Shown one piece after another: positions 30,467-40,013 of a stretch of DNA of 47,560 nucleotides. The translations under genes were made by a program, and so were the position numbers. The first letter of the stretch is position 1. The number at the start of each line of letters is the position of its first letter. The stretch covers positions 1-47,560 of the forward strand of contig NZ_AGUF01000008.1 of NCBI RefSeq assembly GCF_000236785.1. Direction: 5' to 3'. Under the pieces are notes generated by a model. That model did not search any database and was not told the origin of the DNA. It saw only the letters and a program-made list of their open reading frames with translations. This DNA comes from Achromobacter arsenitoxydans SY8. Its GTDB lineage: Bacteria; Pseudomonadota; Gammaproteobacteria; Burkholderiales; Burkholderiaceae_B.

Positions 30467-33297
30467 TATCTGGGATCTCTAACCGGCTCGAGTTTGGCTG
30501 GGTCAATCGGACTTTTGAACCAGCCATCTGATGTGAACACTAGCGCTGCCGGTGCATCTGGCTGCTGCAACGCCAAGCCGGGTTGTCGCTCAGGGTCCGG
30601 GAAGTATAAATATTCCAGGGCCACCTTTGTGTCCTTATGCATTTGAATCGACCAGCCACATTCTTTACCAGTGCCGCCTATCGGAGTGACCAAGCATTCA
30701 CTGTCATAGTTGATAGGATTTATTCCTGCGGCATGCATAATTGGCCCATTGACACGAGTGATTTTTGTGCCGCGCAGGGTAAATGAAAGGGTGGTTTGAA
30801 ATCGCTCGCCCGGCATGTCATTGATGCCCGGAAGCTCACAGTTAATGCGTAGAGTGCCTACTGAATGACCGGTTGCGCGATCCCATTCCGCGGTAAGTCG
30901 TGGCCGGTAATTGAGACTGTAGACGGCATCAAGCTCCTCTGTATTTGTGTAATGACGGCTATCAACTCCCCAAGCGCTATGCTTGAGCCATATTTCCACT
31001 GGACCGTGCTTGGTGATGTCGACACCGAGAGCAAATCCAATGATTGCTACTATTGCACCAAGTGCGATAATCGCCCATCCCCCTGGAGTGAGTCCAAGAA
31101 ATGCGACGGCTCCTCCACCGCCAGACACAGTAGCCGCAATAGCCATGCCTCCAGCCCATGTTGCAACGGCGAGCACGCCGCTGGAAATGGCCGAAAAGAG
31201 AAACATCAACCCTTGCTGTCGATTGCTGGTATTGAAAGCTCCGACGGCTCTAACCGCCTCTGCCGCGGCCGCTAATCCCGCCCCGCCAGCGCCAAAAATA
31301 GCAATACCGCTTTTAGCCGAAAATACCTTGGCGACGGTAGCCAGAGCTGTGGTTCCGCGGACTCTGGCAATTTCGGCAACAACACTTGCGCTGATCTCTA
31401 TCGCGGCTCCAATCAAAGCGCTTCCAGCACCCCAAACGCTGATCTTAGTGGCGGTATTGTCTCTGTTGCTGCTTAGTTCTTTTTGGGCATTAATCATTCC
31501 CACAAGCGCCAGGTATCCTCCAAGACCCGTGAAAAAATGTCCCGCAGGACCACGCATCCGATTCACCGCATTGACAAATGGATTTCCCTCCATCCGAATG
31601 GCTCGAGCCGGAGGCAGCGCAGGCCGCTCGTCCGGCGCGCTGTCGAGTTCACGATAAGTCGTTTCGCCGACCTTAACCCAGTCATAGAACAAGACCCGCG
31701 CCTCCAGATCGGCTTGGTTCGCCCTCGGAGACGGCATTTTCCATCCCCGCAAGCGCTCGGGGCCGAGCGATTGGTAGCCTTGGAATTCATAGGCCGCGCG
31801 TTCCAGATGGGCTAACGGAAGTTCATAGCCAACGATGGTCGCGTTGGCCCTGATCTCCGCCACATGCCGCAGGCGCCGCACCAGTATGTCTGCCTGCTTT
31901 GATTGGGGGAGGGCTTGCAACAAGCCTATAAGTGCGTTGGTGGCAGGCGTGATCGCATGCTCTTCCATGAATTTGTCCATTACTTCGAACATATTCTTGG
32001 CGATTGAAGCGCCACCGGCTCTCAAGCGAGCCAGCAGGAGTTCGTTGCCGTTGGCAAGCGCCAGCCAATAGGGGCTTTTGTCTATGGGGAGGGTAATTAA
32101 CTGCTCGATGACCGTGGCCCCGTCCTTGGTGTGGACCAAGCCTCCGATGCACTGGAAAACTGCGCTCTCATAATCCCGAGCGTTGTGAAGCGAAGTCAGA
32201 TCAAAGCAGCTGAGCGCTTTTCCCAACAGCCTGTTGGGGCCGATGAGCATCACCCAGGCGATAGAATCGTTCACCGTCGTGGCTATGGCTTTTTCAAACT
32301 CTTTGATCCTCTTGCTGTAGATATCGGGAAACGACATTGCCCCGGCGTAGTTCACCAAATTACGCTGCCTGGCGAGGACTTTGGACAGGTCCGGAGAAGC
32401 TGCAGCCTGCGCCTTCATGGATTCGAAATAATTGGCGATGAGCGTTGCGCTCTGCAACTTATGGGCATTCTTGCCGGCATACTTGGTCTTGTCCGCTACG
32501 GCATTCGTGACCTGGTAGTGGAGCTCGCTGGCAATTCCAATCGGATCTTGCAGGACGATCGCGAACGGCTTAATGTCCGCGCGTGGTCGCAATGCGATGT
32601 GCATATCGCTAAAGATGCTGCTGACGTTTGGCACGCTTTCGGAGAACCGGATTTCGCTCCATTCGAAATGCCTGGGCGCGCCATACACTGCGGGTGGCAG
32701 AAGTTCGGCCGTCGTGACACCGAGCAGCGCGACATCGAAGGCGTGTGTTTGCTCCACGCCTCCGGCCGGCATGCACTTGGTGGCCAATGTGTCGCGCAAT
32801 CCGTCCTTATTGGTTTCGATATTCCAGAGGGTGCGATGGGTAAGCAAGGTATCGCTTACCAGCAAGTAGACGATTTCTGCGGTTTTGCTTTCCGGGGCAG
32901 AGAGAAATACCCTTGCGCCGGCCGTATCAGGGCGTGCGAGTCGTCCGGGCGTAGCGTCATCCTCATCGGAGGGGCCCCACCAAATTCTGGCGAATCGCAC
33001 ATCCGGGGTAACTTGATAGTGCTGTGTCCACATTCTGCCGTTCTCGAAATAGCAGAGGTAGACGTAGGTGCCCGGACGCAGGACGCGCAAACCGTAGGCC
33101 TTGCTTCCCGCAAGCGCGGGGTAGCCCGCGGTGGTTAGTGTGGGAAATACCGCTTTGTCGATAGCGCGATCGGAGATTCCATAGCGCAACGGGTAGATAG
33201 GAATACATCGCTCACACGGCGGTGGCGAGATCGCCATTCCCAGTCGCTTCTCGTTGGGACGATTCGGGCCTAGGGCCTTTTTATAAGGCGTCGTCAT
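30466..33297 (-). CDS. T6SS effector, VasX N-terminal/BTH_I2691 family, putative pore-forming
   Basis: 943 residues, ATG at 33297 with AAGGA five bases upstream. The N-terminus PPCERCIPIYPLRYGI (Cys28, Cys31) followed by LRVLRPGTYVYLCYFE is the signature of the VasX N-terminal region shared by the BTH_I2691 family. VasX proteins are exported by the type VI secretion system. The middle is a helical domain. Residues ~596-757 hold several glycine/alanine-rich hydrophobic helices (for instance GGWAIIALGAIVAIIGFALG), as in a colicin-like pore module, and a soluble beta-rich tail of ~185 residues follows. The gene lies after VgrG and a DUF4123 adaptor and before a membrane immunity candidate. Lower GC than the chromosome indicates acquisition. 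Confidence 0.87.
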   Translation of the reverse strand: MTTPYKKALGPNRPNEKRLGMAISPPPCERCIPIYPLRYGISDRAIDKAVFPTLTTAGYPALAGSKAYGLRVLRPGTYVYLCYFENGRMWTQHYQVTPDVRFARIWWGPSDEDDATPGRLARPDTAGARVFLSAPESKTAEIVYLLVSDTLLTHRTLWNIETNKDGLRDTLATKCMPAGGVEQTHAFDVALLGVTTAELLPPAVYGAPRHFEWSEIRFSESVPNVSSIFSDMHIALRPRADIKPFAIVLQDPIGIASELHYQVTNAVADKTKYAGKNAHKLQSATLIANYFESMKAQAAASPDLSKVLARQRNLVNYAGAMSFPDIYSKRIKEFEKAIATTVNDSIAWVMLIGPNRLLGKALSCFDLTSLHNARDYESAVFQCIGGLVHTKDGATVIEQLITLPIDKSPYWLALANGNELLLARLRAGGASIAKNMFEVMDKFMEEHAITPATNALIGLLQALPQSKQADILVRRLRHVAEIRANATIVGYELPLAHLERAAYEFQGYQSLGPERLRGWKMPSPRANQADLEARVLFYDWVKVGETTYRELDSAPDERPALPPARAIRMEGNPFVNAVNRMRGPAGHFFTGLGGYLALVGMINAQKELSSNRDNTATKISVWGAGSALIGAAIEISASVVAEIARVRGTTALATVAKVFSAKSGIAIFGAGGAGLAAAAEAVRAVGAFNTSNRQQGLMFLFSAISSGVLAVATWAGGMAIAATVSGGGGAVAFLGLTPGGWAIIALGAIVAIIGFALGVDITKHGPVEIWLKHSAWGVDSRHYTNTEELDAVYSLNYRPRLTAEWDRATGHSVGTLRINCELPGINDMPGERFQTTLSFTLRGTKITRVNGPIMHAAGINPINYDSECLVTPIGGTGKECGWSIQMHKDTKVALEYLYFPDPERQPGLALQQPDAPAALVFTSDGWFKSPIDPAKLEPVRDPR

Positions 33298-33306
33298 GGG
33301 GTTCCT

Positions 33307-34236
33307 TCAAGAATTCGCGCTAGCTAAAGTCGTCAGCCGCGCCTCGGCCTCGAGTAATCGCTGCTTCCCTTGCAAGTGCTTCTTGACCAGAATTTCGCGC
33401 AACGCGGCATCTTTGGCGAAGAACTCCTGCGGGTGTTCGAAGCGCAGCGCTACGTAGCGGCGAACGTCACACTCAGCCGTCAAGGCCAGTTGATCGGTCG
33501 CTTCACCGACAAAGCAACTCAGATTTCCCCAGAGCACCCTTTCATTTTCGGCAAGGCCGTAGGCCGGGATCCTTTGACAGGTTTCGCGCGCGCAATCGCG
33601 CATGAACCATGCGAGGCTGGCTTGGTCGAGGGCGTCTTCGTCATTTGGCGTCAATGTGATGACGCTGTCTGGTTTTGAAGCGGATTGATTGGTCGCGGGT
33701 GAATCGGCATACAACCATTCGCCCGATGACCCCGCCTCCGAATGCCAGATAAAGCGCTGGATGGGGCCGAACAGGTCCAACCGTCGGTCGTCCGGCAACC
33801 CCTCGCAGAGCTCTTCGAGGGAACGCATCGCATGAAGGCGGAAACCAATTGGAAGCCCATCAGATCCCTCCAACTGGTGCAATTGTTGAAGGTGAGCCAA
33901 AAGGCTGTCGCGATCATCGGGTCCCTGCAAAATCAGTCCCGCCTGCTGTCGCAACCAATGGTCTAGCGCGAAGGTGAGCAGCGCCTCGTCGAGCGGCACC
34001 AATAAAGGACCTTGGCGATATCCGGGGAAGCTGTACTCCCAGGCTGTACCGCGCCAAGCCCAACGATAATCAAGACTCTTGGTGACCGCCTGCACATCCT
34101 CTTCGAGCGTTTCGCTGCATGCGCCGTCCAGGCAGAGCCATGGCCGAGGCCCTTGTTGCAGCATGGCCCAGTTCAGGGAAGGCATAACGTCCACAACTTG
34201 ACGTGACCACGACGATTGCTTCGTCACAGCGTTCAT
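33307..34236 (-). CDS. DUF4123 T6SS effector adaptor/chaperone
   Basis: 309 residues from the ATG at 34236, whose first base is the last base of the VgrG stop (TGATG). DUF4123 features are WLCLDGACSETLEEDVQAV near the N-terminus, YRQGPLLVPLDEALL (~73-87), and FRLHAMRSLEELCEGLPDDRRLDLFGPIQRFIW (the 'R..d..vl..l.p.....l.GPi.r' core). DUF4123 proteins (Tap/TEC) load a cognate effector on the VgrG spike encoded next to them. Here the effector gene follows after 9 bp. The protein acts in the cytosol. Confidence 0.9.
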   Translation of the reverse strand: MNAVTKQSSWSRQVVDVMPSLNWAMLQQGPRPWLCLDGACSETLEEDVQAVTKSLDYRWAWRGTAWEYSFPGYRQGPLLVPLDEALLTFALDHWLRQQAGLILQGPDDRDSLLAHLQQLHQLEGSDGLPIGFRLHAMRSLEELCEGLPDDRRLDLFGPIQRFIWHSEAGSSGEWLYADSPATNQSASKPDSVITLTPNDEDALDQASLAWFMRDCARETCQRIPAYGLAENERVLWGNLSCFVGEATDQLALTAECDVRRYVALRFEHPQEFFAKDAALREILVKKHLQGKQRLLEAEARLTTLASANS

Positions 34237-35021
34237 CACGCGGCTCCCTTCTCGCAAGGACAGGGCCGACGAGTGCAAGAGCCGTCGGCGCGCATGGCGC
34301 ATGCCCGATCCATGCCTTGCCCGGTGGTGGGCGCCGCGGCAAGAGCAAGGGCGTTCCTAGTTCCTCCGCCCATTTGGTTCATCGGTCCTTTCATCAGGAT
34401 GGTGATGCCATCAAGGGTGATGCCAGAGTCATCAATGCGAATAGTCCCTCCAGGCCCCTTGAGGGAGAGGTTGTGCGCAGCTTCGATTTCGTAGACCTTG
34501 GTGCAGTGGCGGATGGCCTGGCCGGCTTGCAGTTCCGCGTGCCCTTCCACCGTGTGCTCCTGATGCCCGCCAACACTCACCCAATGATTCGCCACGGTCT
34601 TGTCCCGCCGGTGATTGCCTACCTCTTCGGTCCGGTCCTTGCCCGTGTGGATCGTGTGATTGCGCCCCACGGTCAGAAAATCATCCTGGCCGATGTCATG
34701 CCGCCGGTCCTGGCCGATGGTCACCTGCTCATCGTTGCCCACGGTCTCCTTGCGGTCGTGGCCGATGGCGATGGTTTCGTCGTGCTCGACCTGTTCGCTG
34801 CGGTCGTGCCCGACAAACGTGGTCTCGTCGTGGTTGACGTGGATGTTCTGGTCTTTCTGCGCGTGGACGTGGATCTCTTCCTGGTCTTTTTCGTCCTCGA
34901 AGCGGATTTCGTTGTAGCCCTCGCCCTTGTGGGTCTGGGTCTTGATGGTCATGCGCGTCTTGTGGCGCGGCAGTTCGTAGGGCGGCAACTGCAGGCGGTT
35001 GTAGGTGCGCCCGGTGATCAC
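34236..35021 (-). pseudogene. VgrG, C-terminal part downstream of in-frame stop
   Basis: 261 codons in the same frame as the N-terminal part, with no further stop or frameshift. It starts after the TAA at 35043-35045 with TGDPDQPVITGRTYNR, the segment that always follows the gp5-like core in VgrG. The repetitive needle follows (FVGHDRSEQVEHDETIAIGHDRKETVGNDEQVTIGQDR and so on, a beta-helix in which a short N/H-D-x-x-x-x-V unit repeats) and then the DUF2345 tip. The last ~20 residues hold four cysteines. A GTG at 35021 could serve as a restart but has no clear ribosome site. Without readthrough or restart, the needle tip is lost. Confidence 0.85.
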
Positions 35022-35042
35022 CGGCTGGTCCGGGTCGCCGGT

Positions 35043-36374
35043 TTAGTACGAGACGATGACCTCCTGGCCGATGCGCGGAATGGCCATGTGGCCCCAGGTG
35101 GCGCCGGCGATGTTTTGCGATACGCGGATCCAGCAGGAGCTGTATTCGTCCTGTTGGCCCTGGCGGTCCCAGGGGAACTGGACCTTTACGCGGCCGTATT
35201 CGTCGGTAAATATTTCCTCATTTTTTGGCCCCACCACTACGGCGTTTTGCGGCCCGTCGATGCGCGGCCTTGGCAGCGGTTCGGCGCGCCATTCGGCGTC
35301 GTCCGGCACCAGTTCGGCTTCGTAGCGGTAGGACGTGCCCTGGCCGGCGTCGGCGCTTTCTTCGGCCTGGCTGGTGTGCTGCGTACCGTAGTGGACGATG
35401 TTGACCGGCCGCCAGCCGCGGTTCATATCGTCCCGGGGGTGGCCCGCCAGGGTGAAGGAGATGCCGGGCTGCAGGCGCGGATCGTCGCCCTCGACCACGG
35501 CCATGCGTGCATCGCGGCGGTGGCCGCGTAGGCGGTTTTCGGCAAAGGGGCGACCAGCCTCGTCGAACTTGGCGCGGGCGGGATAGTCGTAGCGCTCGTA
35601 GCGGGCGCCCTGGTGGCCCAGGTCCTGGCCGTCGCGGCTGTGTTCGTGGGCGTAGCTGGGATGCTTGAAGGTGTAGTCGCGCTGGGTCTGGCGCGCGGTA
35701 CACACGTTCTCGGCGTAGGCGAAGCGGCGTAGCGCAGGCTGAGGCTGGTCGCCGCCGGGCGTGGGGTTGTATTGCACGGGCTCGTCGCCGATGCGGCCGT
35801 GGATGAACAGGCGGTCGCTGTGGACCAACTGGTGGCCCTCGGCGCTGTGGCGGAAGGAATAGAAAAAGCCTTCCTCGCGCATGATGCGCTCAAGAAAGTC
35901 GTAGTCGGTGTCGCCGGCCTGCACGCAGTATTCGCGGGCCAGGTGCTCGGTGGTGACGCGCTGTTCGTAGTCCTGGGTCAGGCCATGAGCTTTGAGCACG
36001 GCCTCGGCAATCTGCGGGACGGTAAGCGTCTGGAAGATGCGCCAGTCAGCGCTGAGCTTCAGGCGCGCCAGGCGCGGTTCGACGACGGCGCGGTAGCGGG
36101 TCCGTCGGAACCCTGTGTTCTCTTGGGAAAATGCGGAAATGGCCCCGTGCACGTAGCGGACCGGCGTGTCGCCATGCCAGATGGTCAGGCGCGCGGGACG
36201 GTCCAGCACCTGGCCGAAGTCCACGGCGGGATTGGCGCAGGCCAGGTCGATGGAAAGCAGATAAGTCTGGGACAGCGCTTCGCGCAGTTCGAACTCGATG
36301 ACCTCGAATACGTCGTGCGGCGCCTCGCTGCCGATGAGGTCGAACGTGAAGCGTAGGTCGGATTGGGAAGGCAA
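35043..36374 (-). CDS. vgrG: T6SS spike protein VgrG, N-terminal part, ended by premature TAA
   Basis: 443 residues. The start is a TTG at 36374 supported by GGAG six bases upstream; no ATG lies in the open stretch above it. The protein has the gp27-like base (FTFDLIGSEAPHDVFEVIEFELREALSQTYLLSIDL, YCVQAGDTDYDFLERIMREEGFFYSF) and the gp5 OB-fold (GPKNEEIFTDEYGRVKVQFPWDRQGQ, SCWIRVSQNIAGATWGHMAIPRIGQEVIVSY). It stops at codon 444, exactly where other VgrGs continue with L-E-G-D-P-D-x-P. A single T to A change (TTA to TAA) would explain it. The full original protein would be 712 residues. It heads the effector cassette. Confidence 0.92.
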   Translation of the reverse strand: MPSQSDLRFTFDLIGSEAPHDVFEVIEFELREALSQTYLLSIDLACANPAVDFGQVLDRPARLTIWHGDTPVRYVHGAISAFSQENTGFRRTRYRAVVEPRLARLKLSADWRIFQTLTVPQIAEAVLKAHGLTQDYEQRVTTEHLAREYCVQAGDTDYDFLERIMREEGFFYSFRHSAEGHQLVHSDRLFIHGRIGDEPVQYNPTPGGDQPQPALRRFAYAENVCTARQTQRDYTFKHPSYAHEHSRDGQDLGHQGARYERYDYPARAKFDEAGRPFAENRLRGHRRDARMAVVEGDDPRLQPGISFTLAGHPRDDMNRGWRPVNIVHYGTQHTSQAEESADAGQGTSYRYEAELVPDDAEWRAEPLPRPRIDGPQNAVVVGPKNEEIFTDEYGRVKVQFPWDRQGQQDEYSSCWIRVSQNIAGATWGHMAIPRIGQEVIVSY

Positions 36375-36562
36375 GGCGTGCTCCGTGCAGCGGCAGGCCT
36401 TGTTCGCCGGAAATGGCGAATAGTCCGCCTGTGAACAGGCGTCCCGTTTGAATCGACGGATTGCAGTGGACGCGCTTGGACTTAGCGCTCAATCCTGCGC
36501 AATTGCTGGCTTCCCGTATACGGGACTAGTCCTGATCTATCGGGCGATTGCTAGGACTTTCC
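36375..36562. promoter_or_regulatory. Region upstream of vgrG with tandem palindromes
   Basis: Non-coding stretch of lower GC between vgrG and the permease remnant. It holds the perfect palindrome CCCGTATACGGG (36513-36524), which runs into a second, GGACTAGTCC (36523-36532). A related CTAGGAC lies at 36551-36557. These lie about 140-180 bp before the vgrG start and are candidates for regulator sites brought in with the island. No clear -10/-35 pair was seen. Confidence 0.4.
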
Positions 36563-36697
36563 CTAATAGTCTCGGAGGGGGGCTTCCGCGCCAGATGAAA
36601 ACGCCGGCTTGCTGACGCCCCAGGTGAAGCCCCAGGCCAGCACCACCACGGCAAGCAGCAGCAAGGCGGTCCGGCGGGAAAGAGTGGCGGTGGACAT
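36563..36697 (-). pseudogene. EamA/DMT permease, N-terminal remnant
   Basis: Minus-strand frame from the ATG at 36697: MSTATLSRRTALLLLAVV, then VLAWGFTWGVSKPAF. This is the first membrane helix of an EamA/DMT permease, with its usual W-G-x-x-W motif. After about residue 35 (near 36590) the sequence departs from the family and meets a stop at 36563-36565, 44 codons in all. The matching C-terminal end lies at 29240-29350 in the same orientation. The gene was therefore broken by the T6SS island and about 230 middle residues are missing. Confidence 0.8.
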
Positions 36698-36800
36698 GGG
36701 CGGCCGGCGGTCGGGTCGGGAAGCCCCGACTATAGGAGCCGCCCGAGGCGCCGCCGTAGACCCACGGCGCGCCGATTCCCTGGGGCCACGCGCCCCGGCG

Positions 36801-37607
<807 letters not shown>

Positions 37608-37765
37608 GTTGCTTCAGTTCCAGAGAATGGATTGCAGGTCGAGTCAGCGCTTGCGCACCGCCTCGGCGTGTTTTTTCGGTCCGACAGTCTACGGCCATTT
37701 TCGCGCTCTGCGGCGGGAATCGACATCAGCGCCTGCGGGATGCGAGTAAGCGCCAGTCAACCCGT

Positions 37766-38542
37766 TCAAGGGGATACGCCCGCCAGCGGCACCCCCGGCT
37801 GCGAGGCCGAACGCGTGCCCGGAACCGGGTGGCAGGACTGCGGGTGATAGGTGTGAACCACCGACAGCTTGACGCGGTCGCTGCGGTTGCCCTGGGCGGC
37901 GTGCAGCGTGCGGCAATGGAAGAACACGACGTCGCCCGCCTCCAGGTCAGGGCACACCGCCCGTGCGATCCAGTCGGCGTTTTGCGGCGCGTCGTCGCGG
38001 AAGAATTTCTGCTCGTCGAACTGATCGGGCGTGAACGCGGCCGCATGCGAGCCCGGGATGAACGACAACCCGCCGTTGGCCCGGGTTTCCGTACCCAGGG
38101 CCAGCCAACAGGACACCAGATCCGTGTCGGAAAACGACCAGTAGCGAATGTCCTGATGCCAGCCGGTCAGGCTGCCGTAGGCAGGATGCTTGGTCATCAC
38201 GCAGTTGTGGTGCACCGTGGACAGCACCGGCGTCTCGTTGAAATAGCGCGCCAGCCATTGGCCGATACGCGGGTCGGCGGCCCATCGCGCGAACAGGGGG
38301 TCGCGGGCGTAGGCGCTGAGCAGCCGGCGCACGGTCAGCCCGCCTTCGGCGGCGCGCGATTCGGGCGCGCCGGGATAGCGCAGGTCGGCTTCATATTCGA
38401 TGGGCGCGACGTGATCGCGCAAATGGCGTTCGGCCAGCGCGCGCAGCGCGGCCACCTGGTCGGGGCTGGCGAACTGACGCGCCACCACGAACCCCTGCTC
38501 GCGCAGGACGGCTATCTGATCATCAGGCAGTAACCCGGACAT
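37766..38542 (-). CDS. Phytanoyl-CoA dioxygenase (PhyH) family Fe(II)/2-oxoglutarate oxygenase
   Basis: 258 residues, ATG at 38542 with AAGGA five bases upstream. The iron-binding facial triad is visible: His129-x-Asp131 in GWHQDIRYWS and the distal His214 in FFHCRTLHAAQGNRSD, with an Arg nearby for 2-oxoglutarate. GGLSFIPGSH (147-156) is the usual PhyH segment. Such enzymes hydroxylate small molecules such as amino acids, ectoine or alkyl acids. The substrate is not readable here, and no pathway neighbours help. Confidence 0.9.
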   Translation of the reverse strand: MSGLLPDDQIAVLREQGFVVARQFASPDQVAALRALAERHLRDHVAPIEYEADLRYPGAPESRAAEGGLTVRRLLSAYARDPLFARWAADPRIGQWLARYFNETPVLSTVHHNCVMTKHPAYGSLTGWHQDIRYWSFSDTDLVSCWLALGTETRANGGLSFIPGSHAAAFTPDQFDEQKFFRDDAPQNADWIARAVCPDLEAGDVVFFHCRTLHAAQGNRSDRVKLSVVHTYHPQSCHPVPGTRSASQPGVPLAGVSP

Positions 38543-38655
38543 CTCGATCCTTCACAGCCCGCGGCGTAGGCGACGCGTCTGCATGCGGGCAGGCGCGCAC
38601 CGGACAAGGCGCCGGTGACGCGGGACGGCTAGATTACCAAAACCGCCGGGGCGCG

Positions 38656-38739
38656 CCTTGCCGGCCGCACCTGGCCGGCCGCGCCTAGTCGGCCGCGCCT
38701 AACCGGCCGTGCCTAGCCGGCCGCACCTAACCGGCCGTG
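38656..38739. repeat. Six tandem copies of a 14-bp repeat
   Basis: Six head-to-tail units of CCTarCCGGCCGyr, starting at 38656, 38670, 38684, 38698, 38712 and 38726, each 14 bp long and differing at up to four positions. The core CGGCCG is itself palindromic. The array ends 6 bp before the AI-2E permease stop codon and lies in the gap before the PhyH gene. Copy number could vary between strains. No coding frame runs through it. Confidence 0.9.
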
Positions 38740-38745
38740 CCGATT

Positions 38746-39858
38746 TCAAGTTGCCGGTGTTTTCTTGGGGCTGGCCCCAGGCGGATTCAGCCGGGCGGCG
38801 TCGCGCTCCTGCACTTCATGGTGCACCCATTCGCGCCATACCGCCACCAGCAGCGCCATCAGCACCGGGCCCACGAAGAGCCCGACGATGCCCATGGTCT
38901 TCACGCCCCCGACCAAACCGAAAAACGTGGGCAGGAACGGCAGCTTCACGGGACCGCCCACCAGGCGCGGGCGCAGCGTCTTGTCGACAATGAACAGTTC
39001 CACGCTGCCCCAGACCATCAGCGCAATGCCCGCCACCAGGTGGCCGGAGCCCACCAGATACAGCGACACCAGCGTGAACGACAGCGGCGCGCCGCCCGGG
39101 ATCAGCGCCATGAAGCCGGTCACCACGCCCAGCAGCACGGGCGACGGCACGCCGGCCACCCAGTAGGCGATGCCCAGCACCAGGCCTTCGCCCAGGGCGA
39201 TCAGGCCCATGCCGGTGACGGTGGAATTGATGGTGGCCGGGACCACGCGCGAAAAACGCAGCCAGCGCGCGGGCAGGATGCGTTCGCCCAGCACGTCCAG
39301 CTGGGCGACCATGCGGATACCGTCTTTGTAGACAAAGAACAGCGTGATCAGCATGAACAACACGGTCAACAGCAGCTGGAACACGTTGCCCGTGGCCGCC
39401 AGCACCATGCGGTAGATATTGCCCAGGTGTTCGCCGCTGACGGCCTCGACCAGCGCGCCCAGCGCGTGGGGCTGACCGATATAGGATTCCCAGTACTGCC
39501 CCAGGCGTTCGCCCACGACGGGCATGGACGTGATCCAGGCGGGCACCGCGACGCCATGACGGTTGGCCGCGATGGCCCAGGCGAAGAAGGCGCTGGCTTC
39601 CTTGATGGCATAGGACAGCGCCAGCGACATCGGCACGATCAGCACCACGATGACCACCAGCAGCGCCAGCGAGGCGGCCAGGGCCGTGCGGCCGCCGCAG
39701 CGCGCGACCAGCCGCTGGTATAGCGGCCAGCTGGCCAGGCCGATGATCAGCGCCGCCAGGGCCGGAACCAGGAATCCGCTAAGAAAGTAAACCCCCGCCA
39801 ACAGCACAAGCAGCAACAGCCAACGGGCGATCAGGTAAGCGGGTAGAACAGGCTGCAT
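38746..39858 (-). CDS. AI-2E family transporter (PerM/YdiK-like membrane protein)
   Basis: 370 residues with about 7-8 membrane helices. The pattern of the family is clear: an N-terminal helix pair, a central soluble segment with LLLTVLFMLITLFFVYKDG (~162-180), then GMGLIALGEGLVLGIAYWVAGVPSPVLLGVVTGFMALIPGGAPLSF (the conserved G-x-P.ll.g...f...iP.vG segment) and the C-terminal VGPVLMALL motif. Members export small molecules or Na+; the name AI-2 exporter rests on few examples. Transcribed on the minus strand after LysR, with a 155-bp gap. Confidence 0.92.
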   Translation of the reverse strand: MQPVLPAYLIARWLLLLVLLAGVYFLSGFLVPALAALIIGLASWPLYQRLVARCGGRTALAASLALLVVIVVLIVPMSLALSYAIKEASAFFAWAIAANRHGVAVPAWITSMPVVGERLGQYWESYIGQPHALGALVEAVSGEHLGNIYRMVLAATGNVFQLLLTVLFMLITLFFVYKDGIRMVAQLDVLGERILPARWLRFSRVVPATINSTVTGMGLIALGEGLVLGIAYWVAGVPSPVLLGVVTGFMALIPGGAPLSFTLVSLYLVGSGHLVAGIALMVWGSVELFIVDKTLRPRLVGGPVKLPFLPTFFGLVGGVKTMGIVGLFVGPVLMALLVAVWREWVHHEVQERDAARLNPPGASPKKTPAT

Positions 39859-39973
39859 AGCGCGGATCGACAGTTAAGGGCGTTGTAGGCTTTGACTGTC
39901 GGACTATACAGACGTTTCACGCCATTCGAGGGACGTAAGGGCTGTATTTACTACGGGGTTTCCCGTGCTTAAC

Positions 39974-40005
39974 GCACATGGCGGACACGGCGGTCCGCCA
40001 TGTGC
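39974..40005. terminator. Perfect 13-bp hairpin after LysR gene
   Basis: GCACATGGCGGAC (39974-39986) pairs perfectly with 39993-40005 over a 6-nt loop. It begins 9 bp after the stop of the minus-strand LysR gene, a normal place for a terminator. No long T-run follows on that strand; on the plus strand a short CTTTT comes 6 bases later. Confidence 0.5.
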
Positions 40006-40013
40006 CTGCCCTT

